From: Planctomycetes bacterium UBA2386
Lineage (GTDB): Bacteria; Planctomycetota; UBA1135; UBA2386
Reading direction: 5' to 3'
NCBI GenBank assembly: GCA_002343845.1
Contig: DDSQ01000101.1
Coordinates: 1,991 to 26,455 of the forward strand
Length of the DNA stretch: 24,465 bases
The notes under the pieces are model-generated. The model saw nothing but the letters and a program-made list of their open reading frames with translations, had not been told where the DNA came from and searched no databases. Both the position numbers and the translations under genes were made by a program. Positions 1 to 7,665 of the stretch are shown here, one piece after another; position 1 is the stretch's first letter, and the number at the start of each line of letters is the position of its first letter.

Positions 1-1121
1 GTGTCCTGGAACTCGTCGATCAGGCCGACCGTGAACTGCTCGCGCACCGCGGCGAGCACGATCTTGTGGCGGTCGGGGTCCATCAGCGCCTGGTGCGTCC
101 GCACGATCAGGTCGTCGAAGGTCCACACCTGGTCGCGTTGCTTGCCGGCCTCGAGGCGCGCGTGCATGGCCTGCAGCAGGTCGCTGCGCAGGTGTTCGCG
201 CCCATCCGCGGCCGCCGCCGCGACGGCGTCGCAGGCCACGAAGAACGGGCTGTCGAGTTGGCTGCGGTGGGGGCTCCGCACCTTGACCCGCTCCTCGTAG
301 TGGCGCGGCGCCATCGCCTCGAGCTTGTCGAGCACCAGGGCCGGCTCGTTCTGGGCGCGTGCCGCGAACGCCGCCAACTCGTCGGCCGTCGGGTCGGTGT
401 CCCGCCACGGCGACCCTGCCCCTTTCCAGGCGATGCTGCCAACGGCCGCGAGTGCTTTGGCGTCGAGTCGTTCGCCCGCCTGGCGCAGGGCTGCCGCCAG
501 GTCGGTGACGCAGCGGGCGACGTCGGGTTCGGCGGGGGCCAGCGCCACGCGTGGGTGGCGGCGCCACAGCCGGTACAGGTTCACGAGCAGTTTCGGCGAG
601 AGCTTGCTGGTGCTCACCAGGGCGCCGAGTGCACCTGGCTCCGTCTCGTAGTGGCTGCGCAGCGCGTCGGCGGCGGCGCGATGCAGCAGCGGCAGCGGGT
701 CGGGCGTGAACTCGACCGCGAACGGCTCGTGGCACTCGAAGGCGGCGTCCTCGAGCAGGCGCTTGCAGAAGCCGTGGATCGTCGTCACGCCGACACGATC
801 GAAGTCGGCGATGGCGGCGCGCAGGATCGGCTCGGCGCCGTCGCGCCGCGCCAGCTCGGCGAAGAACGCGTCGTCGCACGGCCCGTGCACGGCGGCCAGC
901 GTCTTCTGCAGGGCGGCATGGAGGCGGTTCTTCAGTTCGTCGGCGGCGGCGACGGTGAACGTCACGACGGCCGCCTGCTCGAGCCGTTCGATGCGGCGTT
1001 CGATCAACAGCCGCAGCAGCACCGCGACCAGGGCGTAGGTCTTGCCGGTGCCGGCACTCGCTTCGAGCAGCACCGTGCCCGGATCGAGCGGCGTCGTGCG
1101 TGGATCGAAGGCCCGGATCAC
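1..1121 (-). CDS. recB: RecBCD enzyme subunit RecB, N-terminal part (cut by window edge)
   Basis: RecB is the 3'-5' helicase and nuclease subunit of the RecBCD double-strand-break repair enzyme. Only the first 373 codons lie in the window. Visible are the superfamily 1 Walker A motif ASAGTGKT (about residues 21-28), a motif Ia-like TFTVAAADELKNRL, and a Walker B block TFDDLI...LIDEFQDT running to the window edge. The helicase core therefore begins normally; the rest of the helicase and the C-terminal nuclease are outside. The start is GTG at 1121, whose GTGA overlaps the recC stop codon. This implies translational coupling, and I saw no better in-frame start. The order recC then recB is the expected one; whether recD follows cannot be seen. 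Family assignment is firm; the exact start is likely but not certain. Confidence 0.93.
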   Translation of the reverse strand, partial: MIRAFDPRTTPLDPGTVLLEASAGTGKTYALVAVLLRLLIERRIERLEQAAVVTFTVAAADELKNRLHAALQKTLAAVHGPCDDAFFAELARRDGAEPILRAAIADFDRVGVTTIHGFCKRLLEDAAFECHEPFAVEFTPDPLPLLHRAAADALRSHYETEPGALGALVSTSKLSPKLLVNLYRLWRRHPRVALAPAEPDVARCVTDLAAALRQAGERLDAKALAAVGSIAWKGAGSPWRDTDPTADELAAFAARAQNEPALVLDKLEAMAPRHYEERVKVRSPHRSQLDSPFFVACDAVAAAAADGREHLRSDLLQAMHARLEAGKQRDQVWTFDDLIVRTHQALMDPDRHKIVLAAVREQFTVGLIDEFQD

Positions 1122-4100
1122 GACAAGGACCTCGTGTGCGGTGCCATGGCGTGGAACACGCGCCCGGCCCAGTCCCGGAACTCTGCCGTTGCCAGCGGGT
1201 CGCGTTGACGGAAGCACAGCATGTGGTCGCGGTTCTCGCTGTCCGAAGCGCCCGTCATGTTGTGCCGCGGCTGCCACTTGGTCCGCGCCTTGCGGTCGGC
1301 CGCCGCCGGGTCGCTGCTGGCCTCGGCCCAGGCGGACGAAGTCGCGGGGAAGAACGGCAGCGGCGCGGTCAGCCCGGCGCGATAGCCGGCGAGCAGCGTG
1401 TCGAGCGCTCGTGCTGCGTCGTCCGCGGTGAGGGCCTGCAGGCGGATCGCCTGGTCGCGGGCAACGACGATCGTCTCGGCTGGCCAGGTCTCGCCGGCAT
1501 GGCGGGCGATCGCCACGACGACGTGCACGATCCAGGCGGCGAGCTGGTCCTTGGCCTTGAGCGTCGCCACGCGGCTGCGCAGCAGACACGTTGCCGTCAC
1601 TCCGTCGATCTCGCCGCTCAGGCGCACGCCGCCGTGCGTGATGCGCAGCGATCGGGAGGCGGGTTCGCCGAACGTCCGCACCGTCGCGAGCAACGCCTGC
1701 ACTTCGTCGTCGAGCGTCGCGAACTCGGCATCGCCGGGGCCGGCCACCGGCAGCAGGCCGCTCTGGCGCAGCAGCGCCTTCCTGGCCGCCAGCGGGCGAT
1801 CGCCGATGCGCGCCAACTGGTCCTGCACCCGCCAGACTTCGAGCGCATCCAGAGCGAAGGGCTCGGTCGTGTCGCTGCCCTCGTCCTCGCCGCGCAGGCG
1901 GACGTCGACGACCTCGCGCAGGAAGAACCGGCAGGGACTCTTCCAGAACTCGAGCAAACGCCCGAGCGACAACTCCGGCCCGAGCAGTTCCGCGGGCGGA
2001 GCCAGCGGGGCCTGGAACCACGCGGGCTCGTCGTCGGCGCGGTCCGGCAGTGCCCGGGTGCTGGTGCCGTAGGTGAACAGGCGTGCATCGTCCCCGGTGC
2101 GGTAGCGGCGGCTCCACGGCTGCAGCGGATGCCGCACCCGCAACAGGTCGCTGGGACGCTGGCCGGTCGCCGCCGTCGTGCAGCTGGCGTCGATGCGCTC
2201 GAGCAACGCGAGCAGCAGCACCGAGGGCGCGCATTCGCTGTCGTCCTTCTGCGAGCGACCGACGAAGGTGAGGTGCAGCTTGTCGCGCGCCGCGAGCAGC
2301 AGGTCGAGGAACAACTGGCGGTCGTCGAGGCGGACGTCGCGGTCGCCAGGACGTCGCGCGCACGCCATCAGGTCGAAGGCCAGCGGGCGGTGCTGGCGCG
2401 GGAACGTCCCGTCGGCGAGGCCGCACACGAACAACAACCGTGCTGGCACCGTGCGCAGCGGCTGCACGGAGGCGACCGTCACTGCCCCGGCCAGGAATCC
2501 GCGGGTGCCGGTGGCTTGCTGCAGCGAGTGCGCGAGCCAGTCGCGGACGGCCGCGGGCGGCAGCGGATCGACCAGCGCGGTCTGCGCCGCCAGTTCGCGC
2601 ATCCGCGACAGGCACGCACCGAGGCGCGCGAGTTCGCCCTCCTCCTCGATCGTCGCCGGTCGGAACAGCGCGGCGATCGTCTGTGCGATCAGGTCGGCCC
2701 ACGCCGGCAGCGGATGCGGGCGCTGCAGCGCCGGCAGCGCAGCGAACAGCGTCTCGGCGAAGGCCAGGAAGCGGGCGAGTGGTTCGTCGCGGCCGCTGGT
2801 TGCATCGGCGACCGGCAGCACGCCCAGCACCAGTTCGTCGCACGGACCGGTGGCGACGCCCAGCAGCAGGCGCTCGAGACCCGGGCGCCAGGCGTTGTCG
2901 TCGAAGGGCGGCAGGCGGCAGGACTTCGCCCGGCTCTCGGCGTCGATGCCCCAGCGGATGCCGGCCTGCTCGCACCGGCTGCGCAGCATCGGCAGGTCGG
3001 GCAGGGAGAGGCCAAAGCGCCGGTGCACCGCGGGCTCTTCGAGGATGCGGAACACGTCGTGCACCTCGACGCGGTCCACGGCGAGTTCGAGCAGCGCGAA
3101 CACCGTGTTGCAGAGCGGCAGGTCACGCGCCGGACTGCGGTCGGCGACGTGGAACGGCAGGTAGGCCCGCACCGGCCCGAACACGGCCTGCGCAACCGGC
3201 GCGTAGGTCTCGATGTCCGGCACCTGCACCACGACGTCGTGCGGTTGCAGCGTCGGATCGGCGGCGAACGCCGCGAGGATCTGGTCGCGCACGACTTCGA
3301 GTTCGCGGTGCGGCGAGTGGCAGTCGTGCACACGCAGCGAGTCGTCGTTCGGGTCGATCCGATGTCGGGGTCGACCGCCGCGCGGCGCCTCGAGATCGCC
3401 GATCGACTGTTGCACATGCTGCAGCACCGTCGCGGCCGGCCAGTGGTTCTCGCGCCCACTCATGGCGCCGAGATCGAAGCGATGCACGGTGGTGTCGCCC
3501 CGGTCGTCGAGGGCGGCCAGCACGCTGGCGAACTCGCGCGTCTCCTGGGCGAACGCGGCGAGCCACGGGTTGTCGCCGTCGCCGGCAGCGAGTGGTGCAG
3601 GCTCGGGCACGAACAGGTGCACCGGCACATGGGCACTGCAGCTCGCCAGCAGTTCGACGAACACCGGCGGCAACGTCGCGGCGCCGAACACCGACAGCCG
3701 GGCCGGCAGGGCGGCGCGAGCGCGGGCCGGGTCGGCGAGCAGTTCGCGCATCGCTGCGACGCGGATCGGAACGCTGGCCAGTGCTTTGGCCGGCGCGGCC
3801 TGGAACAGCGTCGCGTCCTGTTCGCGCCGGCGGCGCTTGCGCGGGGCCGCGCGCGTGCCCTCGGGCAGCAGCCGACGCCAGAGTCGCGCCTGCCAGCCCG
3901 CGTGTGGACCGAGCTCGCTGGTGTCGTCGCCGGCGGACCACCGTTGCAGCAGATCGGGGCGCCAGAGTTGGTAGTCGTCCAGCACGCCCGCGAGCCGCAG
4001 GCAGAGTTGCAGCTTCTTGCGGTCGTCGGCGTCGTCGCGGCAGTAGTCGACCGCCGGCTGCAGTTCGCGCGCGGCCGCAGGATCGCCGAGCAGTTGCCAG

Positions 4101-4378
4101 AGCCGGAACACGAGCGCGTCCTTGGCGAACGGGTCGGCGCGATCGTCGGGACGGACCAGCATCTCGTGGAACCAGGTCCCCACGAACGGGAGCCGCAGGC
4201 CGGCCACGATGCCGTGCCGCTCGGCGAGGCTCTGCCGCAGCCAGCGGCCGATGCCCTGGCTCGGCACCACGACGATTTCGTCGACCAGCGGCGGCAGCGG
4301 CGCGGCGGCGAGCACCGTCGCCAGCGCCTCGGCGAGATCCTCGAGCCGGTTGCTGGTGTGGACGAACAGGCCCGCCAT
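1118..4378 (-). CDS. recC: RecBCD enzyme subunit RecC
   Basis: RecC is the non-catalytic subunit that holds the RecBCD complex together, splits the DNA strands and, in E. coli, recognises Chi. The 1086-residue product is close to the usual length (about 1120). The N-terminus has the family pattern HTSNRLEDLAEAL followed by VVPSQGIGRWL (about residues 7-47). Further on come CHSPHRELEV (353-362), the block with VQPLRTVPARLLFVCGLADG and FPR (638-661), GDRDVRLDDR (678-687) and a TFVGRSQ motif (704-710), all typical of RecC. I chose ATG 4378 because homology starts there. The frame stays open upstream into the transporter gene, and that extension is low-complexity and shadows it. The gap to the transporter stop is 10 bases, and the stop overlaps recB by GTGA. 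No clear ribosome binding site precedes it, so coupling to the transporter gene is plausible. Confidence 0.95.
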   Translation of the reverse strand: MAGLFVHTSNRLEDLAEALATVLAAAPLPPLVDEIVVVPSQGIGRWLRQSLAERHGIVAGLRLPFVGTWFHEMLVRPDDRADPFAKDALVFRLWQLLGDPAAARELQPAVDYCRDDADDRKKLQLCLRLAGVLDDYQLWRPDLLQRWSAGDDTSELGPHAGWQARLWRRLLPEGTRAAPRKRRRREQDATLFQAAPAKALASVPIRVAAMRELLADPARARAALPARLSVFGAATLPPVFVELLASCSAHVPVHLFVPEPAPLAAGDGDNPWLAAFAQETREFASVLAALDDRGDTTVHRFDLGAMSGRENHWPAATVLQHVQQSIGDLEAPRGGRPRHRIDPNDDSLRVHDCHSPHRELEVVRDQILAAFAADPTLQPHDVVVQVPDIETYAPVAQAVFGPVRAYLPFHVADRSPARDLPLCNTVFALLELAVDRVEVHDVFRILEEPAVHRRFGLSLPDLPMLRSRCEQAGIRWGIDAESRAKSCRLPPFDDNAWRPGLERLLLGVATGPCDELVLGVLPVADATSGRDEPLARFLAFAETLFAALPALQRPHPLPAWADLIAQTIAALFRPATIEEEGELARLGACLSRMRELAAQTALVDPLPPAAVRDWLAHSLQQATGTRGFLAGAVTVASVQPLRTVPARLLFVCGLADGTFPRQHRPLAFDLMACARRPGDRDVRLDDRQLFLDLLLAARDKLHLTFVGRSQKDDSECAPSVLLLALLERIDASCTTAATGQRPSDLLRVRHPLQPWSRRYRTGDDARLFTYGTSTRALPDRADDEPAWFQAPLAPPAELLGPELSLGRLLEFWKSPCRFFLREVVDVRLRGEDEGSDTTEPFALDALEVWRVQDQLARIGDRPLAARKALLRQSGLLPVAGPGDAEFATLDDEVQALLATVRTFGEPASRSLRITHGGVRLSGEIDGVTATCLLRSRVATLKAKDQLAAWIVHVVVAIARHAGETWPAETIVVARDQAIRLQALTADDAARALDTLLAGYRAGLTAPLPFFPATSSAWAEASSDPAAADRKARTKWQPRHNMTGASDSENRDHMLCFRQRDPLATAEFRDWAGRVFHAMAPHTRSLS

Positions 4379-4388
4379 CGGCGAGACG

Positions 4389-6329
4389 CTAGCGGTGCGG
4401 AGGTGGCGTTGCACGGCCGGGCGCCAGCGGTGCGGGGCGGGTCGGCGCAAACGTCGCCGGCGGTGCCGGCGCGTCGTGGTGATGGTGGTGGTGATGGTGC
4501 TGGTGCTGGTGGCCGCCGTCGCTGCCGCCGCAGCACGAAGGTGGGTCGTCGCCGCCGGGCGCAACGTTCGCCGGCGATTCGAACAGGCGCTCGAGGAACG
4601 GGCGCACGCCCTGCCGCAGCAGCGACAGCAGGAACACGAGCGCGAGCGCACCGAGCAGGAGCCAACCGCTGCCCGAATGCGTGTGGGCGCCGCTGGTGAA
4701 CGCGCTGACGTTCGGGGCGGGGAGCACCCAGTTGGCGAGGTAGCCGAGTCCGACGGCGCCGATCCACATCGCCGCGGCGAACACGACGGCGACGCGCGTG
4801 CCGTGCAGCCGCGCGAGCACGCCGAAGGTCGTGACGTTGGTCGCGGGGCCCGTGAGCAGCAGTGCCAACACCGCGCCGGGCGACAGCCCCTGCACCAGCA
4901 GCATCACCGCGAGCGGGGTGCTGCCCGTGGCGCAGACGTAGAGCGGCATGCCGATCAGGGCGGCGATCGGGACGTCGATGCCGGCGGGCAACGCGGCGAT
5001 CCAGTCGCGATTGACGTACGGCATCAGCACCGCCGACAGCATGAGGCCGGTCAGGATCCAGGTGGCGGTGTTGTCGACCGCCGGGCCGAAGCCGAACCGC
5101 AGGGCGGTGCGCAGTCGTTCGCCGAGCCCGGCGTGCACGGCGACCGGCAGCGTGTCGGTGCCGCCGGCCGCCGGTGGCGAGGGACGTCCCGCCAACGAGG
5201 CGACCAACACGCCGACCCCGAGGGCCAGCACCGCTGCCATCCCCACGCGCACGAGCGCGACTTCGCTGCCCATCAACTGCCAGGTCAGCATCACGGCCGC
5301 GAGTTCGAGCTCGGGCGTCGCGATCAGGAACGCGATCGCCGCCGCCATGCCCGTGCCCTGGCGGACCAGTTCGCGGTAGATCGGCACCACGCCGCACGAA
5401 CAGACCGGCAGCGGCAGACCGACGGCGACGCCGCGCAGCGCCTGGCCCAGATGGCTGCCGCGCGTCATCGACCGCAGCCAGTTCGCCGGCAAGAAGGCGT
5501 GGCAGAGGCCGACCATCAGGTAGGCGAGCAGCAGGGCCGGTGCGGATTCCATCGCCAGCTGCAGGAACACGTGCGCCGGGCCGCCGTGGTCGCCGGTCGG
5601 GAAGTGGTCGCGGATCGTCACCCACAGCACCGCGATCGCGGCAGCACCACCGAGCACCGAAGCGAGGCGGTAGCGCGGGCCTTCGCGTGGTGCCGGCACG
5701 TGGGCGTGCAGCACGACGTGCAGCAGCGAGCCGACCAGCAGCGACTGCAGCAGCGAGAGGGCTCGCTGCGACGTGTCGGTGAGGGCGACGCCGCCGACGA
5801 AGTAGCCGAACACCGTCGCTCCGACGCTGACGAGCGTGACCAGCACGGCGGCACGCATGCCGAGCGTGCGTGGCACGATCCACCAGATGCCCACGCCTTC
5901 GGGGATGCGGTGCAGCACGATCGCCCAGGCGGTCAGTTCCTGCGTGTGGTGATGGCCGTCGTCGGGCAGGTGGCTGTCACCGGCGAGCAGCAGACCATCG
6001 AGCGTTGCGTGTGCGGCGATGCCGAGCAGCGCGAGCAGCAGCACGGTGCCGCGCGTGCTGGCGTTGCCGTGGTGCAGCGTGCGCTCCGCGATCGACGGCA
6101 GCAGGAAGCCGAACAGGGCCAGCGGCAGCACCATCCAGCCGGCCTGCGCCGCGGACTCCGGGAGCAGGTGCAGCACCGTGAAGCCGCTGACGGTCAGCAG
6201 GCAGAAGGCGTCGATGCCGACGGTCGACCACGCATGCGTGCGGGCCGCGCGCACCAGCAGCGGTCCGAGCGCCAACGCCAGCAGACTGAAGAACAGCAGC
6301 ACCGCACCGAGCGTAGAGGCTGGCGCCAC
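4389..6329 (-). CDS. Fusion of ZIP-type metal carrier and SO_0444/ArsP_1-type permease with His-rich tail
   Basis: This is a 646-residue multi-pass membrane protein with three parts. Residues 1-240 carry ZIP zinc/iron transporter signatures: LHLLPES (53-59), HATLDG (107-112, the TM4 metal site) and HRIPEG (140-145, the TM5 metal site), with a His loop DDGHHHTQ between them. From about 255 to 595 is an ArsP_1/UPF0718 permease with the hallmark PVCSCGVVP (308-316) and IATPELELAAV, resembling the SO_0444 Cu/Zn efflux group. The tail has Cys-Cys (599-600) and HQHQ followed by eight His (607-618), then a Pro-rich end. ZIP proteins normally import metal and SO_0444-type permeases export it, so the direction here is open. 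The start is GTG 6329, which lies in a hairpin; a GTG nine codons later is an alternative. It sits 33 bases after the sigma gene and 10 before recC. Domain calls are firm; substrate (Zn, Cu or another divalent metal) is inferred. Confidence 0.85.
   Translation of the reverse strand: MAPASTLGAVLLFFSLLALALGPLLVRAARTHAWSTVGIDAFCLLTVSGFTVLHLLPESAAQAGWMVLPLALFGFLLPSIAERTLHHGNASTRGTVLLLALLGIAAHATLDGLLLAGDSHLPDDGHHHTQELTAWAIVLHRIPEGVGIWWIVPRTLGMRAAVLVTLVSVGATVFGYFVGGVALTDTSQRALSLLQSLLVGSLLHVVLHAHVPAPREGPRYRLASVLGGAAAIAVLWVTIRDHFPTGDHGGPAHVFLQLAMESAPALLLAYLMVGLCHAFLPANWLRSMTRGSHLGQALRGVAVGLPLPVCSCGVVPIYRELVRQGTGMAAAIAFLIATPELELAAVMLTWQLMGSEVALVRVGMAAVLALGVGVLVASLAGRPSPPAAGGTDTLPVAVHAGLGERLRTALRFGFGPAVDNTATWILTGLMLSAVLMPYVNRDWIAALPAGIDVPIAALIGMPLYVCATGSTPLAVMLLVQGLSPGAVLALLLTGPATNVTTFGVLARLHGTRVAVVFAAAMWIGAVGLGYLANWVLPAPNVSAFTSGAHTHSGSGWLLLGALALVFLLSLLRQGVRPFLERLFESPANVAPGGDDPPSCCGGSDGGHQHQHHHHHHHHDAPAPPATFAPTRPAPLAPGRATPPPHR
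4476..4511 (-). repeat. Polyhistidine-encoding CAC/CAT run
   Basis: Twelve codons read H-Q-H-Q followed by eight His in the C-terminal tail of the transporter fusion. The run mixes CAC and CAT, so it is not a pure trinucleotide repeat. Ten His in 12 residues, just after a Cys-Cys pair, form an obvious metal-binding tail on what is probably the cytoplasmic side (side inferred). Confidence 0.85.
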
Positions 6330-6349
6330 CCGGCGACAGACGCCGGGTG
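6327..6349 (-). promoter_or_regulatory. Perfect 9-bp hairpin covering the transporter start codon
   Basis: CACCCGGCG and CGCCGGGTG pair perfectly around a five-base loop (6336-6340). In the minus-strand transcript the GTG start codon of the transporter fusion (6329-6327) is the last three bases of the 3' arm, so folding would hide the start. No T-run follows, so a classic terminator is less likely. Possible roles are translational control, attenuation between the sigma factor and transporter genes, or mRNA stabilisation. The structure is seen; the function is inferred. Confidence 0.55.
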
Positions 6350-6362
6350 CTCGACGGCGGGC

Positions 6363-6878
6363 TCAGTCGTCGCCGAGCGTCTCTTGCAGCGCCTGGCGCG
6401 CGCGATGCAGGCGGGAGCGCACGGTGCCGATCGGGAGCGCCAGGCGGGACGCGATGCCGCGGTAGTCGAGACCGCTCTCGACGTAGAGGGTGAACGCCGT
6501 GCGCTGCTCGGCCGGCAGTGCTTCGAGCGCCTCGTCGAGGCGGTGGCCGAGTTCGTGGGCGTAGGCGTGGTGCAGCGGGTTGTCGCAGCCGGCGTGCAGT
6601 TCGCAGTGCGTCGCGGCGCCGTGCTCGTGGTGGCGGCGGCGGCGCAGGGAGCGGCGCAGGTGGCGGGCGCGGAACACGACCGCGCTCACGAGCCAGCCGC
6701 GCAGATCGACGGGGGCCTGCGGCTGTCGCCAGAGTGCCACGAGCGCCTCCTGCACGGCGTCCTCGGCGAGGTGGTCGCAGCCGAGCAGGCGCCGGGCGAC
6801 GGCCTGCGCGTGCGGCAGGTGGCGCGCGAGGTCGGCATCGAGCGGTGCATTCGCTCGGGAAGGGCCATCGCCGGGCAT
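6363..6878 (-). CDS. ECF-type RNA polymerase sigma factor with His/Cys-rich linker
   Basis: This 171-residue sigma-70-family protein directs RNA polymerase to a set of promoters. Sigma region 2 spans about 15-82 (CDHLAEDAVQEALVALW, then GWLVSAVVFRARHLRR). Sigma region 4 spans about 113-167, with LPAEQRTAF and the helix-turn-helix YRGIASRLALPIGTVRSRLHRAR. The linker at 83-112 is unusual: nine His and two Cys in 30 residues, enough to bind metal. The next gene is a metal-transporter fusion, 33 bases away, and no anti-sigma gene lies between or beside them. Metal-sensing sigma factors without an anti-sigma are known (CorE of Myxococcus, with a Cys-rich C-terminal domain); this one carries its candidate ligands in the linker instead. 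The start ATG 6878 has only a weak ribosome binding site. The sigma call is firm; metal sensing is inference. Confidence 0.88.
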   Translation of the reverse strand: MPGDGPSRANAPLDADLARHLPHAQAVARRLLGCDHLAEDAVQEALVALWRQPQAPVDLRGWLVSAVVFRARHLRRSLRRRRHHEHGAATHCELHAGCDNPLHHAYAHELGHRLDEALEALPAEQRTAFTLYVESGLDYRGIASRLALPIGTVRSRLHRARQALQETLGDD

Positions 6879-6887
6879 CGTCGCCGC

Positions 6888-6916
6888 AGGTTAGGCGCGG
6901 GCCGCGCGACCGACAA
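6888..6916 (-). promoter_or_regulatory. Candidate promoter of the sigma-transporter-recCB block
   Basis: On the minus strand TTGTCG (6916-6911) and TAACCT (6893-6888) are separated by 17 bases. The -10 box ends 9 bases before the sigma ATG, so a transcript from here would be nearly leaderless. An overlapping alternative reads TGAAC followed by CGGTC, faintly like an ECF promoter and so possibly autoregulatory. Both matches are partial, and read-through from eda (49 bases upstream) is equally possible. Confidence 0.25.
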
Positions 6917-6927
6917 GGTGCGGCCGT

Positions 6928-7581
6928 TCAGACGGTCGTCGGCCCGTGCGCCTTGACCTTCGCGATCAGCCGCTCGGCGCGCGCGCGGATGGCGTCGAAA
7001 CGACGGTGCTTCAGGTCGTCGGCATCGAACAGCGAGGCGACGAAGCCCACGCCGAACGCGCCGGCCTGGAACCAGGCGTCGACGTTCTCTTCGGTCACGC
7101 CGCTGGTCGGGAAGATGCGGAGGAACGGCAACGGTCCACGCACCGCGCGCACGAACTCCGGACCGTTCGCCGGGCCGGGGAACAGCTTGACGAGGTCGGC
7201 GCCCGCGCGGTGGGCCGTCATCATCTCGGTCGGCGTCAGCGTGCCGGGCACCGACACCAGATCGTGCTGGCGGCAGAAGGTGATCACCTGCGGGTCGGTG
7301 ACCGGCGACACCAGGAACCGCGCGCCGGCGGCCATCGCCTCCTTCGCGTCGTCGACGCGCAGCACGGTGCCCGCACCGACGACGAGCCCGTGGCGTTCGC
7401 TCAGCGCGGCGACGTGTTCGAGGCAGTCCGGGGTCGTCATCGTCACCTCGACGATGCGGAAGCCGCCGGCGATCGCCGCCTCGAGCGCGGGGCGCACCAC
7501 GTCGCGTTCGTTGGTGCGCAGGATCGCGGTGCAGCGGTGTTGGGCGAACGCGGCGAGGACGGCGGCGCGGGTGGGAGGCAT
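6928..7581 (-). CDS. eda: KDPG/KHG aldolase
   Basis: This is a class I aldolase that splits 2-keto-3-deoxy-6-phosphogluconate into pyruvate and glyceraldehyde 3-phosphate, the last step of the Entner-Doudoroff pathway; related enzymes cleave 4-hydroxy-2-oxoglutarate. The 217-residue length is normal. Key residues are in place: Glu45 in IVEVTMTTP, Thr72 in GAGTVL, and the Schiff-base Lys132 in DLVKLFPG. The barrel also shows FLVSPVTDP and IFPTSGV. I chose ATG 7581 because AAGGA lies 6 bases upstream; a GTG seven codons earlier also opens the frame but has no such site. No 6-phosphogluconate dehydratase gene is next to it, so the exact keto-acid substrate cannot be fixed from context. It lies 84 bases after xerC and 49 before the sigma gene. 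Confidence 0.93.
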   Translation of the reverse strand: MPPTRAAVLAAFAQHRCTAILRTNERDVVRPALEAAIAGGFRIVEVTMTTPDCLEHVAALSERHGLVVGAGTVLRVDDAKEAMAAGARFLVSPVTDPQVITFCRQHDLVSVPGTLTPTEMMTAHRAGADLVKLFPGPANGPEFVRAVRGPLPFLRIFPTSGVTEENVDAWFQAGAFGVGFVASLFDADDLKHRRFDAIRARAERLIAKVKAHGPTTV

Positions 7582-7665
7582 CGGTGGTCCTTGGCCGGGC
7601 ACGCGGAGCGACGTCGCCCGACGGGCCGAGCATAGGAGTGTGCGGCCTCGCGCGCGAAGGTCGCG

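Noticed and set aside
4476..4516. The repeated GTG/ATG triplets as a CRISPR-like or satellite repeat.
   Set aside because: It is in frame with the transporter and encodes a polyhistidine tail.
4379..4651. Upstream extension of recC into the transporter gene.
   Set aside because: The extra residues are Arg/Ala/Thr-rich, out of frame with the transporter, and RecC homology begins at Met 4378.
1100..4699. A 1199-codon open frame on the plus strand opposite recC.
   Set aside because: Its translation is Arg/Gln/His/Ala-rich with no motif, while the opposite strand encodes an intact RecC. Long antisense frames are expected in DNA this GC-rich.
4122..6956. A 944-codon plus-strand open frame across the transporter and sigma genes.
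   Set aside because: Low-complexity, charged translation without domains; it mirrors the two minus-strand genes.
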